From an uncultured Ilumatobacter sp. (lineage in GTDB: Bacteria > Actinomycetota > Acidimicrobiia > Acidimicrobiales > Ilumatobacteraceae), in the NCBI GenBank assembly GCA_938091165.1, contig CALKNK010000010.1, positions 1-64,000 of the forward strand: DNA of 64,000 nt, given 5' to 3'. The first letter of the stretch is position 1; the number at the start of each line of letters is the position of its first letter. The position numbers were made by a program, and so were the translations under genes. This document shows, piece by piece, positions 27,166-36,295 of this stretch. The notes beneath the pieces are model-generated. The model made no database searches, was not told the origin of the DNA, and saw only the letters and a list, made by a program, of their open reading frames with translations.

Positions 27166-27774
27166 GTGACTGCGTCTCACTACATTGCGTTTGAAGGCGC
27201 TGAAGCCTGCGGCAAATCCACTCAGGCTGCACTACTCGCCGATCGCCTCGGTGCAGTACTAACACGCGAAACGGGTGGCACGGCGGTTGGTGCCCGACTA
27301 CGCGCGATTCTCCACGACAACGCCGTCACAAACCTCACTGCTCGGGCCGAGGCGTTAATGACCGCCGCTGATCGTGCCCAGCACATCGTCGAAGTGGTGG
27401 CTCCTGCGCTCGAGGCCGGGCAAAATGTTGTCAGCGACCGTTCGCTCTACTCAACTCTTGCGTACCAAGGGTTCGGTCGCCAGCTTCCTGTCGAGGAACT
27501 GAAACAGATCAACGACTGGGCGACAGCCGGACGTTGGCCACAACTCGTTGTCTTCCTCGATACCCCTGAGGAAATGATTACTGAGCGCCTCCGCAAGCGC
27601 GATCTTGATCGATTCGAAACAGCAGGCGAAGCCTTTCACCAACGGGTGATTCAAGGATTCAGAACGATGGCAGGGCTCGAGCCCGAGCGCTGGGTCACCA
27701 TCGACGGACACGGCACCATCGGAGAAGTCGAGGACACGATCGTCACTGCGCTTACGGAACGAGGCTTGCTGTGA
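27166..27774 (+). CDS. tmk: Thymidylate kinase
   Basis: 202-aa dTMP kinase that makes dTDP for DNA synthesis. The P-loop is FEGAEACGKSTQ (near 6-17). The DRS signature of the family appears as VVSDRSLYSTLAYQG near 88-102, with the lid region RLRKRDLDRFE near 140-150. The P-loop has Cys and Ala in place of the more usual Gly residues (EGAEACGKST). GTG start; its stop overlaps holB by four bases, a common tmk-holB arrangement. Confidence 0.93.
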   Translation: MTASHYIAFEGAEACGKSTQAALLADRLGAVLTRETGGTAVGARLRAILHDNAVTNLTARAEALMTAADRAQHIVEVVAPALEAGQNVVSDRSLYSTLAYQGFGRQLPVEELKQINDWATAGRWPQLVVFLDTPEEMITERLRKRDLDRFETAGEAFHQRVIQGFRTMAGLEPERWVTIDGHGTIGEVEDTIVTALTERGLL

Positions 27775-28982
27775 GCGACATCAACGACGATGAGTTGACC
27801 GAGGGGCAGCTTGAAGAGGCCCTCACTGCTGACGAAGCTTCAGTAGTTACGAGCGTCGACGTATCGGCGGTCAGTAATCAACAACCGCGACTCGACCTCG
27901 GTGATCCGGGTGACGTGTGGGAAGACGTCGTCGGGCAGAAGCAGGCAATCGGGCATCTTCGGGCGGCCGTGGCCCGCGGGCCGGTGCATGCATACCTGTT
28001 CGTCGGGCCGTCAGGGTCGACCAAACTCGAAGCGGCGCGCGCTTTCGCTGCATCGATCCTGTCGGGCGGAGAAACTAAAAACCATCGAGATGCTCGACTT
28101 ATCATCGCCGGCGAACACCCGGACGTCCTCGAAATACAACGCGTGGGCGCATCGATCTCGGCTGAGCAAGCCAAGGAAGTCGTCCGGGTATCGTCACTGG
28201 CACCAACTGAAGGCGCTCGCAAGGTACTTATTCTCGACGAATTTCATCTACTGTCGCCCCATGGTGCAGCACTGTTGCTGAAGACGATTGAAGAGCCACC
28301 GGAGTCGACGACTTTTGTCATTCTCGCCGACTTCGTACCGAACGAATTAATCACTATTTCGTCGCGCTGCGCTCGAGTCGATTTCCGAGCAATCAGCCCT
28401 GATGTCATCGCAGCACGCCTCCTGACTGAAGGCATCAATCCGGCAGGTGCGATGACTGCGTCGAAGGCGGCTCTCGGCAACCTTGACCGCGCCCGCGTGC
28501 TAGCGACCGATCCCAACTTGGCTAACCGTCGCAAGGCCTTCATCGAAACACCAGAAGAACTCGATGGCACCGGTGCCGTGGCGATGCGACTCGCTGCACG
28601 TCTCCTTGCCCTAATTGATGCTGCGGCCAACCCACTTGCGGAGCAACACGCGATCGAAGTCGAGGTGCTCAATGCACGCATCAAGGAGCACGGCGAACGA
28701 GGCAGCGGCAAGAAGCTGCTCGAAGAGCGTCACAAACGCGAGCTGCGACGGCATCGCACCGACGAGCTCCGCAGCGGCCTCACCACCCTGGCGTCGACGT
28801 ACCGAGACCAGGCCATCTCGGCTGTCACCACCGGCAATACCTGCGTCGACGCCGCTGGCTGCGCCGCTGCCGTTGAGCAGATTCACACTGCGCTCAAGTC
28901 GTTCGAGCGCAACCCCAACGAGCGACTGCTTCTCGAATCTCTGCTCTGGTCACTCCCCCCATTTCAAGTGCGCGATGAGTAA
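27771..28982 (+). CDS. holB: DNA polymerase III subunit delta-prime
   Basis: 403-aa clamp-loader subunit of the AAA+ class. After an acidic 45-residue N-terminus comes WEDVVGQKQAIGHLRAAV, a degenerate P-loop GPSGSTKLEAA (no GKT, as expected for a subunit that does not hydrolyse ATP), then RKVLILDEFHLLSPHGAALLLKTIEEPP and ISSRCARVDF, the SRC motif acting as arginine finger. The zinc-binding Cys cluster found in E. coli delta-prime is absent. Start GTG overlaps the tmk stop; the end overlaps the copC-like start. Confidence 0.9.
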   Translation: MSDINDDELTEGQLEEALTADEASVVTSVDVSAVSNQQPRLDLGDPGDVWEDVVGQKQAIGHLRAAVARGPVHAYLFVGPSGSTKLEAARAFAASILSGGETKNHRDARLIIAGEHPDVLEIQRVGASISAEQAKEVVRVSSLAPTEGARKVLILDEFHLLSPHGAALLLKTIEEPPESTTFVILADFVPNELITISSRCARVDFRAISPDVIAARLLTEGINPAGAMTASKAALGNLDRARVLATDPNLANRRKAFIETPEELDGTGAVAMRLAARLLALIDAAANPLAEQHAIEVEVLNARIKEHGERGSGKKLLEERHKRELRRHRTDELRSGLTTLASTYRDQAISAVTTGNTCVDAAGCAAAVEQIHTALKSFERNPNERLLLESLLWSLPPFQVRDE

Positions 28983-29508
28983 CAACACGCTGCACTGTCC
29001 ACGTGCAGTGACCGTCCTGGTCGCAATTATTGGTCTTGGATTTTTGACATCCACTGCATTCGCCCACTCGGGCCTCGGTGCTGCGAGCCCCGCGCCGGGA
29101 TCACGGGTCGGGGGCACAATCACTGAGATGCAGTTGCGGTACTCGAGCACGGTTGCTGACGTCAACGGGTCAGTCGCCGATCCAAACGGAAACATCGTCG
29201 AGTCCAACTGGGTGCAGAACGGCAACCTCCGGGTCGCCGTGATCCTCGCCGAACCACTGTCAGCTCCCGGCCAGTACGCGGTGCGCCACATCAGTACCGA
29301 CGTCAACGACGGCGACCGCGTCGAGGCTGCCTACCTCTTCACGTATGACCCCACAGCGCCGCCACCGCAGTTGGAGATCATCCCTAACGTCGAAGGATTC
29401 CCCTGGATCTGGGTGCTCATCGGTACCGGTGGCGTCGTCATCCTGCTGCTTGCATGGCAGCTCTACCGGTCGATGCGACGCGCCGCACAACCCGAAACCG
29501 CAACTTGA
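28975..29508 (+). CDS. CopC-domain copper-binding protein, membrane anchored
   Basis: 177-aa exported protein. The signal peptide (1-30) ends at AFA, leaving His31 as residue 1 of the mature protein, which is the Cu(II) ligand in CopC. The domain follows with SGLGAASPAPGSRVGG, MQLRYSSTV and GQYAVRHISTDVNDGD. A C-terminal transmembrane helix is at about 142-162, followed by a basic tail. It may deliver or sequester copper at the outer membrane face. It overlaps holB by eight bases, an unusual partner for a replication gene. Confidence 0.86.
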   Translation: MSNNTLHCPRAVTVLVAIIGLGFLTSTAFAHSGLGAASPAPGSRVGGTITEMQLRYSSTVADVNGSVADPNGNIVESNWVQNGNLRVAVILAEPLSAPGQYAVRHISTDVNDGDRVEAAYLFTYDPTAPPPQLEIIPNVEGFPWIWVLIGTGGVVILLLAWQLYRSMRRAAQPETAT

Positions 29509-29597
29509 GACACTCCCGTGCCGTATGAACGGTGAAAAGCCGGAAGTACACCTCGCGATAGGCGCCGCTGACGCTCACGACGGTCGAGCATCCGGAA

Positions 29598-29825
29598 GTG
29601 AATCCTTTTGAGCACCACGTCACCACTGCTCCAGGGCCTGCTGCTGGTTGCATGGCTGTTTGCGACGCTGACGCCAGCGACACAGACAGCCAAGAAGTCC
29701 TGTTGTTGTACAGCCATCGCTTCATTACTGACACATGGGGGTGTGAGATTCCAATAGGTAGAGCTGATGTTGACGAGACTCGTGCAGATACCGCTGTCTG
29801 CGAAGCCGTGGAGGAAACAGGTTGA
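29598..29825 (+). pseudogene. Truncated Nudix hydrolase remnant
   Basis: 75-codon frame from GTG. It reads VLLLYSHRFITDTWGCEIPIG and then a Nudix box GRADVDETRADTAV-CEAVEETG, in which the usual Arg is Cys. A TGA stop follows directly after the box, removing the second half of the domain. The frame beyond the TGA does not look like a Nudix C-terminus, so readthrough as selenocysteine is unlikely. Probably a relic of a Nudix hydrolase. The rest of the 29509-29875 spacer holds nothing recognised. Confidence 0.6.
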
Positions 29826-29875
29826 AGCACGGCTGACAACCGGTTGAGCGACGCTGATCGACCATACTTCTCGCC

Positions 29876-31093
29876 ATGGCTCCGGAGTACACCTCAACCG
29901 ACCGAGGGATCACGTTGTGGTCGCCAGTCCGTTTCGAGAAGCTGGTCTGGCTAATTTCAGAGGGCGGAGATTCGCGTCGCTCAACACGTGACCGCACCTA
30001 CCAGTCGGCAATTCTTCACCCAATCGCCGACGCCAGCATGCTGATCCCTTCGGATTGTGCATTGATTTCTGAGGACGTTCGTGCCGCTATCGCCGCATTC
30101 GACATACGAGTTGGTGACACGCTCGCTCCCCTCGAAGCTCTACTGGTGCGCATCGAGGCGTCCGCGTCGTCACGCATTGAGAACGTGGCGGCATCCCTGC
30201 CTGATCTGTTCATGGCCGAGACCAGCGACGAAATGGACCGATCAGTCGCCGATGTTATTGGCAACGTCGATGCCACAGTGGCAGCGATCGACCTGTCGAG
30301 CGACATCTCGTCCGACACAATTCTCGACATTCACCGCGCGCTCCTAATCGACACGCATCCTGTGCTGGCCGGGAAGTGGCGGACGGAGCCGGTGTGGATC
30401 GGCAGCTATTCCGCCGGTCCGCCTGCGGCCACCTTTGTGCCACCAGCTGCACGACTCATCCCGGATGCAATCGACGATTTGTGCGAGTTCATGAATCGCA
30501 CCGACATCCCGGTATTCATTCAAGCAATGGTGATGCACGCTCACTTCGAGACCATTCATCCGTTCCCCGATGGCAATGGACGCGTGGGCCGGGCGCTCAT
30601 CCACGCACTGCTGCGCCGCGACGGCCTCACCAAGGCCGCAACATTGCCCATTTCGGCTGGCATTGTGAGCCAGAAGCATCGCTACATCGAGGCGCTCACC
30701 GAGTATCGGGCAGGCGACTATGTGCCGATCGTTGAGCTCGGCGCAGATGCGACGTTTGCAGCGCTTCGCAGCGCCAGCATGCTGTTTGACGACATCGAGA
30801 TGATCGTACGCCGGTGGCGAGACCTCACCGGACCGATCAGGTCCGACTCGGTAGTGCATCCGATTGTCGACCAACTCCTCGAACATCCGATCGTGGACAC
30901 GAAGTCCCTGAGCGGCCTCATTGATGCAAGCAGCTCGGCAGTCGGAGGCGCCGTTCGTCAACTCGTCGATCTCGGAATCCTTCAGCCGCTCGATCCTTCC
31001 GCCCAGCGTGGGCAACGTTGGGGCGCACATGAGGTGATCCGCGTGCTGAACGCGTTCACGAGTCGCTCAATCAATCCATTTGGCCGCCACTAG
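29876..31093 (+). CDS. Fic family AMPylating protein
   Basis: 405-aa Fic protein that probably transfers AMP (or a related group) to hydroxyl side chains of targets. The core motif HPFPDGNGRVGR is intact (about 228-239), including the catalytic His. An N-terminal SSRIEN near residue 97-102 matches the inhibitory (S/T)xxxE(G/N) helix, so it is a self-inhibited class II Fic. The C-terminal 90 residues look like a winged helix (DTKSLSGLIDASSSAVGGAVRQLVDLGIL), typical of the Fic/DUF4172 group. ATG start. No antitoxin-like gene adjoins it, consistent with built-in inhibition. Confidence 0.9.
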   Translation: MAPEYTSTDRGITLWSPVRFEKLVWLISEGGDSRRSTRDRTYQSAILHPIADASMLIPSDCALISEDVRAAIAAFDIRVGDTLAPLEALLVRIEASASSRIENVAASLPDLFMAETSDEMDRSVADVIGNVDATVAAIDLSSDISSDTILDIHRALLIDTHPVLAGKWRTEPVWIGSYSAGPPAATFVPPAARLIPDAIDDLCEFMNRTDIPVFIQAMVMHAHFETIHPFPDGNGRVGRALIHALLRRDGLTKAATLPISAGIVSQKHRYIEALTEYRAGDYVPIVELGADATFAALRSASMLFDDIEMIVRRWRDLTGPIRSDSVVHPIVDQLLEHPIVDTKSLSGLIDASSSAVGGAVRQLVDLGILQPLDPSAQRGQRWGAHEVIRVLNAFTSRSINPFGRH

Positions 31094-31174
31094 GCGACTA
31101 CTTGTCCCCAGCTCCAAAGCAAGGCCGGCGAACACGATGAGCGCACAGGCGCCGCAAACCCCTAGCATCATTTC

Positions 31175-32161
31175 ATGAAATCGACGCTCGGAACAGCTCC
31201 GATCACGCCGCCACAGGCCAACGAGCCGTGCTGGTGTGCTAGTGGGCGCAAGTACAAGCGCTGTCACAAGAAGTCTGAGGGCCGGGTCCTGCAGGGCAAC
31301 ATCACGCCGATGCGTCCGGTACCAGACCACATCGCTCGGCCGCCCTACGCCGACACCGGCGAATACGAGGCTTGGGATGAGGGCCGGATTAAGTCACCGG
31401 ACATCATTGAACGAATGCGAGCCTCCGGCAAGCTCGCCGGTGAGGTCCTTGCCATGGCCGGCAAAATGGTGGTTCCTGGCATCACCACGGAAGAAATCGA
31501 CATCGCTGTGCACGAAGCATTCGTTGCCGCTGGCGCCTACCCGAGCACAATCAACTATCACGGCTTTCCCAAAGCGTGCTGCACGTCCGTCAACGAAGTG
31601 ATCTGCCACGGCATCCCCGATTCACGCGAGCTGCAAGATGGCGATATTTGCAACATCGATGTCACTGGCTGGTTAAACGGCGTGCACGGTGACACCAACG
31701 CCACGTTTTTAGTTGGTGATGTTGATCCCGAGAGTCAACAGCTGGTCCAAGTCACCGAAGAGGCGATGTGGCGCGGCATCGAGGCTGTTAAGCCGGGCAG
31801 CCCACTCAGCGATATTGGCCGGGCCATCGAGCTCACATGTAAGCCGTACAAGTACGGCGTTGTGCGGGCGTTCGTTGGCCACGGCATCGGCGAACAATTC
31901 CACACCGACATCCAGGTGCTGCACTACTACGACTCGCGATCATCGACCATCATGCGCGAAGGCATGACGTTCACGATCGAGCCGATGATTACTCTCGGGA
32001 CGATCAACTACAAAATCTGGGATGACGATTGGACTGCTGTGACTTCGGACGGCAGGCGCACCGCTCAATACGAGCACACTGTCCTCGTGACAGACGACGG
32101 CGCCGATGTCCTCACCGGTGGCCCGGGCACTGCTAGCCCAACTGCTCCCTGGTTGCGCTGA
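31175..32161 (+). CDS. map: Type I methionine aminopeptidase with SEC-C zinc finger
   Basis: 328-aa enzyme that removes N-terminal Met from new proteins. A SEC-C-like zinc-binding motif sits at the N-terminus (CWCASGRKYKRCH, about 19-31), which may dock it to the ribosome. The pita-bread catalytic domain follows, with INYHGFPKACCTSVNEVICHGIP, the metal ligands in NIDVTGW and HGDTNATF, the His in FVGHGIGEQFH, and Glu residues in FTIEPM and YEHTVLV. ATG start. Related SEC-C versions occur in mycobacterial MapB. Confidence 0.94.
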   Translation: MKSTLGTAPITPPQANEPCWCASGRKYKRCHKKSEGRVLQGNITPMRPVPDHIARPPYADTGEYEAWDEGRIKSPDIIERMRASGKLAGEVLAMAGKMVVPGITTEEIDIAVHEAFVAAGAYPSTINYHGFPKACCTSVNEVICHGIPDSRELQDGDICNIDVTGWLNGVHGDTNATFLVGDVDPESQQLVQVTEEAMWRGIEAVKPGSPLSDIGRAIELTCKPYKYGVVRAFVGHGIGEQFHTDIQVLHYYDSRSSTIMREGMTFTIEPMITLGTINYKIWDDDWTAVTSDGRRTAQYEHTVLVTDDGADVLTGGPGTASPTAPWLR

Positions 32162-32176
32162 CAGCAGAGCTCACGG

Positions 32177-32605
32177 TCATCCGCCCGGGGTGACGTAAGC
32201 CAGGTCGTTGATGTAAGTGACAATGTCGGCGATTTGCCGATCGTTCAGGTTATTTCGGGGCATCTGCACCGGGTATCCGGCGCGCAGGTCAGCGTTTGGC
32301 TTTTTAATCGCTCGAATCAGGTACTCGTCGTCAGCAAGAATCATGGTGCCGTCCGCTAGTTCCACTTCTGCTCCTGCAAGACCCTGCCAGGTAGGTCCGA
32401 CGCCGCCCTGCCCTTCGGTGCCATGACATCCCGCACAGCCACTTGACGACGACAGGCTTTTACCTCTTCCGCCAGCCACAGATAGTTCCGGCCCTGACGC
32501 GTTGTCGCCGCACGCTGTTGCACCCAAGGCGAGTCCCATCGTGATCAGCGCTCCGTAAATCCAACGTCGTACTGGCCGGTTCAATTCTCGGTTCATCGGA
32601 AGCAT
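32177..32605 (-). CDS. Class I c-type cytochrome, lipoprotein
   Basis: 142-aa exported mono-heme cytochrome c. A hydrophobic signal (about 16-31) ends in the lipobox GATAC, so the mature protein is probably lipid-anchored. The heme motif CAGCH is near 57-61 and the distal Met ligand lies in YPVQMPRN. The domain resembles the c-type domain of cytochrome c oxidase subunit II and small electron carriers. ATG at 32605 or 32596. It stands just downstream of the adenine methylase gene on the same strand, though a functional link is not apparent. Confidence 0.85.
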   Translation of the reverse strand: MLPMNRELNRPVRRWIYGALITMGLALGATACGDNASGPELSVAGGRGKSLSSSSGCAGCHGTEGQGGVGPTWQGLAGAEVELADGTMILADDEYLIRAIKKPNADLRAGYPVQMPRNNLNDRQIADIVTYINDLAYVTPGG

Positions 32606-32622
32606 TGTCGCAGTTCAGTCCC

Positions 32623-34110
32623 TTATTCGGGGAGCGACCGTACTGTGACGTTCGTTGGCTGTCGCGCCTCAATTCGGACAAGCGCAGCCTCCCACCAACT
32701 ATTCAGCGCATCGTCATCGCCGACGGCAAATGCTGCGTGGACTTCGGCCGCACAGCAACGAACGTCGCTGCTCTGCAACGCCGCTACTGCATCGTCAAGG
32801 TCGCCGGCCGGCCAGGGCAATTCAGCCAGCACGACCGGGCCGACTCGGATCGCATCCGCCGAGAGACCGGTTCCAGCGCTGCGGTGCCAGGCCCATGCTG
32901 ACGCAAGCGGCGACGTGAGCACTGCGGCGATCTTCCACGCCAACTCCAAGCTCGCCAGCTCATCTGGTGCGTTGGGGTATGCAGCTACCACCGGGACTCC
33001 CGGCAACATCGATCCATCAGCGTCAGCCACCGCCTCAAGAATTTTAGTTTGGTTGGCGATCAACACCTTCGGTACGAGCCGATCATTCGCCCAGCGGAAC
33101 ATCCTGGCGTCGAGTAACCCAACGTCAATCCGCGGCCGATGAAACGGTCGCTTTGCGAAAGTGATCTGCCGATCACCCCACCAGCAGCGGCCAGGGTCGA
33201 TCAACCCGCTGGTGATCAACTTTGGACCGCTGGGGTGATCTCCGACAGCTGGGACCATGCCGTAGTACTCGTCGCGGAAGTTGGCATTCAGCCGACATCG
33301 ATCCCCGAGCGTGCCATTGGTCGACAGTGCGTCGGGAACGTTCGGTACGCCGCGACGGTCCGTGATTACACGCGCCCATTCCCCCGGTGTTGTCGACGGG
33401 CGGCCAAACTCGAACAACAGCGCGCACGTCAACACCTGAGCGTCGAAGATACGTTCGCCGGTCCACCAGGACCAGCGCAAGACCGCCTGCGCGTCGTAAG
33501 CGGCCCGCACTTCCGCAGCGTCTCGAGCCGACAGCAGCGACTGCGGCAAAACGTATGCAACCAGTCCGCCGTCGATTTTGACGATCTCCGAAGCGAGGGC
33601 TAGGAACTCAACCGCTGCATCAGCATATGGGCCACCGCCACGGCGACTGGCTCCCCCACGAGTGGTTGCGGCAGCCATCTGGGAGAGAAATGGTGGATTG
33701 CCGACAACGATGTCGAACCGACCAAGGGTCGACCAGTCAAATGCCAGCGCATCAGCGCAGACGACGCTGTACGTTGCTCCCGTCGCTGCTAGCGCGTGTC
33801 GAGTCGCCTCAACAGCCTCTGGATCGTTGTCAACCCCGACAACCTCAAGCTTGACGGCCGCTGCGCTAAACCGCTCGACGGCCGCAACGAGAAAACGGCC
33901 GTCACCACATGCCGGGTCAACGAGCCTCAGCCGCCGATCCGGCCCAGAGGCTCTTGACAGACCGGCAATTGCATCGACGACCAGTGCAACCAAGTGGTCC
34001 GGCGTGTACCAAGCACCCTGCAGCTTTCGCCTGGGTCGGCCCTGATCTGAGCGACGCCCGTTGACCAGATCTAGTCCAACCTGATTGCGATCATCCCCGC
34101 CCGGCACCAA
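32623..34110 (-). CDS. N6-adenine DNA methyltransferase, orphan
   Basis: 495-aa SAM-dependent DNA methylase of the N-6 type (Eco57I/TaqI-like order). An entry segment GAWYTPDHLVALVV is followed by motif I DPACGDGRFL near 65-74, the acidic GVDNDPEAV, and catalytic motif IV NPPF near 138. The last 250 residues form a target-recognition-like domain. No restriction endonuclease or specificity subunit lies nearby, so it may be a solitary epigenetic methylase or part of a single-chain system that has lost its nuclease. Start TTG 34110 or GTG 34107. Confidence 0.85.
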   Translation of the reverse strand: MVPGGDDRNQVGLDLVNGRRSDQGRPRRKLQGAWYTPDHLVALVVDAIAGLSRASGPDRRLRLVDPACGDGRFLVAAVERFSAAAVKLEVVGVDNDPEAVEATRHALAATGATYSVVCADALAFDWSTLGRFDIVVGNPPFLSQMAAATTRGGASRRGGGPYADAAVEFLALASEIVKIDGGLVAYVLPQSLLSARDAAEVRAAYDAQAVLRWSWWTGERIFDAQVLTCALLFEFGRPSTTPGEWARVITDRRGVPNVPDALSTNGTLGDRCRLNANFRDEYYGMVPAVGDHPSGPKLITSGLIDPGRCWWGDRQITFAKRPFHRPRIDVGLLDARMFRWANDRLVPKVLIANQTKILEAVADADGSMLPGVPVVAAYPNAPDELASLELAWKIAAVLTSPLASAWAWHRSAGTGLSADAIRVGPVVLAELPWPAGDLDDAVAALQSSDVRCCAAEVHAAFAVGDDDALNSWWEAALVRIEARQPTNVTVRSLPE

Positions 34111-34154
34111 CCCAGACTACGGGAGGTGCGGGGTCGTTGCCTAGAGTCAACAGC

Positions 34155-35123
34155 GTGTCCACCTCTGCGACGGAGCCAACCGTGGTATCCGACTTTCTTG
34201 AGTCATCCGCTGATCGATACTTGACGTTCGAACGCGATGACTGGGCTGCACTCCGTGCATCAACGCCGCTAACGCTCCGCGCCACAGAGTTGGCCGAGTT
34301 GCAGGGCATCAACGACGAGATCAACCTGGATGAAGTCACAGCCATTTATCTACCCCTCAGTCGCCTGCTCAACTTGTATGTGAGCGCAAGACTCGATCTT
34401 CACGCTGTGTCTGCAACCTTCCTCGGTACCGTCGCTCCAAAGGTCCCATACATCATCGGTGTGGCCGGCAGTGTTGCTGCCGGAAAAAGCACTTTCGCCC
34501 GAATTCTGCAAGCGCTCTTGGCCCGATGGCCCGATCACCCCAAGGTCGATCTCATCACCACCGACGGATTTTTATATCCCAACGCCGTACTTCAAGAACG
34601 TGGGATTATGAATCGCAAGGGCTTTCCCGAGAGTTACGATACGCGTAAGTTGCTGCGTGTGCTGCGAGAGATCAAAAGTGGACAACGTGACGTTCGAGCT
34701 CCGCTGTATAGCCATGTGGTGTACGACATTCTCGACGGCGAGCAGGTCATCATAGACCAGCCAGACATTGTGATTCTCGAAGGTCTCAATGTGCTCCAAA
34801 CGGCCGAGGGCTTTACCGAGTTCGTGAGTGACTACTTCGATTTCTCGATCTACGTTGATGCTGACGAGCCCGACATCGAACAGTGGTACGTCGACCGATT
34901 TTTGGCCTTGCGTGGCTCGGTTTTCCAGAACCCCGACAGCTTCTTCAAGTTCTATGCCGGGTTAAACGATGAGGAAGCCGTTGACGTTGCACGAACCATC
35001 TGGCGCGAGATCAACGGTCGGAACCTCGCTGAGAACATTGCGCCGACCCGAGATCGAGCGTCGCTAGTGCTCCACAAGACCGCCGGCCATCGCGTCGACA
35101 GAGTCCGACTCAGGCGCATCTAA
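34155..35123 (+). CDS. coaA: Type I pantothenate kinase
   Basis: Phosphorylates pantothenate, the first step of coenzyme A synthesis. About 322 aa. The P-loop GVAGSVAAGKST begins near residue 102, followed by DLITTDGFLYPNAVLQERG, RKGFPESYD and VILEGLNVLQ, which hold the catalytic Asp and pantothenate-binding residues of E. coli CoaA. GTG at 34155 is preferred; a TTG six codons upstream is possible. No strong ribosome binding site is visible before either. Confidence 0.94.
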   Translation: MSTSATEPTVVSDFLESSADRYLTFERDDWAALRASTPLTLRATELAELQGINDEINLDEVTAIYLPLSRLLNLYVSARLDLHAVSATFLGTVAPKVPYIIGVAGSVAAGKSTFARILQALLARWPDHPKVDLITTDGFLYPNAVLQERGIMNRKGFPESYDTRKLLRVLREIKSGQRDVRAPLYSHVVYDILDGEQVIIDQPDIVILEGLNVLQTAEGFTEFVSDYFDFSIYVDADEPDIEQWYVDRFLALRGSVFQNPDSFFKFYAGLNDEEAVDVARTIWREINGRNLAENIAPTRDRASLVLHKTAGHRVDRVRLRRI

Positions 35124-35135
35124 CCCCACGCTCAG

Positions 35136-35855
35136 TCAGTTAGGAGTCGGCGCTGGGAGCAGGCCTAGCCAGTTGGGGAGGTCTGCGATCGAACCAAGCT
35201 CAGCGAACTCCTGGTCGTGCTGGTCAACTTGCTCAAGCACCCAGGTGAGATGGTGCGGAACGTGCACTGCGTGCGCGCCTAGTGCGAGAACCGGGAGAAT
35301 GTCGCTCTTGACAGAGTTGCCGACCATGAGAAACCGCTCGGGACGAACGTCGAGACGGGTCAGGATTTTGGCGTAGGTGTCTGGATTCTTCTCGAGCAGG
35401 ATCTCGATGTCGGTGAAGTGATGTTCTAGGCCCGATGTCGTTACCTTGCGAGTTTGATGCACCAGGTCACCCTTAGTGATCATCACCGTGCGGACGGCAC
35501 CGCTGACGGCAGTCAAGACTTCCGGCACGTGCGGCAAAACATGGACCGGCTCGGTGAGCATGTGCTGCCCAATTTCGACAATTTCCTCGATCACTTCGAT
35601 CGGCACAGCGCGGCTACTCGCAGTGATCGCAGCGCGGATCATAGAAATCGTAAATGCTTTGACGCCGTAGCCCGAAACTGAAAGGTCAGCGCGTTCAACT
35701 GCCCGCAGTGCGTCGTCGACATCGATCCCGAGAGGACAGTGCGGTCCAACAAGCTCGGCGAATCGCCGCTCCGCTCTGTTGAATGATTCTTCGCTCTCCC
35801 AGAGAGTGTCGTCAGCGTCGAAGGCCACTACATCAAAGCCGTCGATTCGATTCAT
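35136..35855 (-). CDS. HAD-superfamily hydrolase
   Basis: 239-aa phosphatase-like protein. Motif I is FDADDTLWES with nucleophile and acid Asp residues; motif II is VMITKGD; and the C-terminal MVGNSVKSDILP supplies motif III/IV equivalents. A helical cap sits between motifs I and II. Substrate unknown; the family covers phosphoglycolate, nucleotide and sugar phosphatases. ATG at 35855 is chosen because the longer frame adds residues before the usual start. Neighbouring coaA faces it convergently. Confidence 0.85.
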   Translation of the reverse strand: MNRIDGFDVVAFDADDTLWESEESFNRAERRFAELVGPHCPLGIDVDDALRAVERADLSVSGYGVKAFTISMIRAAITASSRAVPIEVIEEIVEIGQHMLTEPVHVLPHVPEVLTAVSGAVRTVMITKGDLVHQTRKVTTSGLEHHFTDIEILLEKNPDTYAKILTRLDVRPERFLMVGNSVKSDILPVLALGAHAVHVPHHLTWVLEQVDQHDQEFAELGSIADLPNWLGLLPAPTPN

Positions 35856-35914
35856 GGCCTCGAGTCTCGCTGATCGCACTGCTCAAACCACAGCCCAACT
35901 TCCGAGCCGGCGAG

Positions 35915-36295
35915 TCAACGATGAATGGCGTTGAGATAGTTGTAGACCGTGATGCGGCTGACGCCCATTGCGTCGGCCACGTCTTCGACAGCGCGCCGCA
36001 GAATGAACGCCCCACGCTCGTCGAGCAAACGAATGGCGCGCTGCTTTCCCTCTCGCGACAACATCGGCAACGAGTCGCCTAGTTCGGTCTCGACGGCGTC
36101 GATCAACCTTTCGAGCGCACCGTGTAGGGGTGGTAGGCGGACGGCAGCAACTGTGATTCCCTCCCAGATCAGGGGGACATCGCTGGGTTCGGCATCGTCA
36201 ACGTTAATAAATGATGCGCCAACTGCATCGACCACCGGCTTCGCCGCTCGGACCAGTGGATGGACGCCCGCCAGTGGGTCGCGTTCGATCGTCAC
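35915..36295 (-). CDS. DauR-like HTH regulator, short form
   Basis: 126-aa transcription regulator. The C-terminal 60 residues (LSREGKQRAIRLLDERGAF, then VEDVADAMGVSRITVYNYL) match the helix-turn-helix of DauR/YheO proteins. The N-terminal part would correspond to the YheO-like PAS sensor but is only about 60 residues, roughly half the normal length, so a full ligand pocket may be missing. GTG start. No adjacent metabolic operon suggests a target. Confidence 0.72.
   Translation of the reverse strand: MTIERDPLAGVHPLVRAAKPVVDAVGASFINVDDAEPSDVPLIWEGITVAAVRLPPLHGALERLIDAVETELGDSLPMLSREGKQRAIRLLDERGAFILRRAVEDVADAMGVSRITVYNYLNAIHR

Noticed and set aside
29826..29990. Selenocysteine readthrough of the TGA in the Nudix remnant
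   Set aside because: The continuation is Ser/Arg-rich and does not resemble the second half of a Nudix domain; no obvious SECIS-like hairpin follows.
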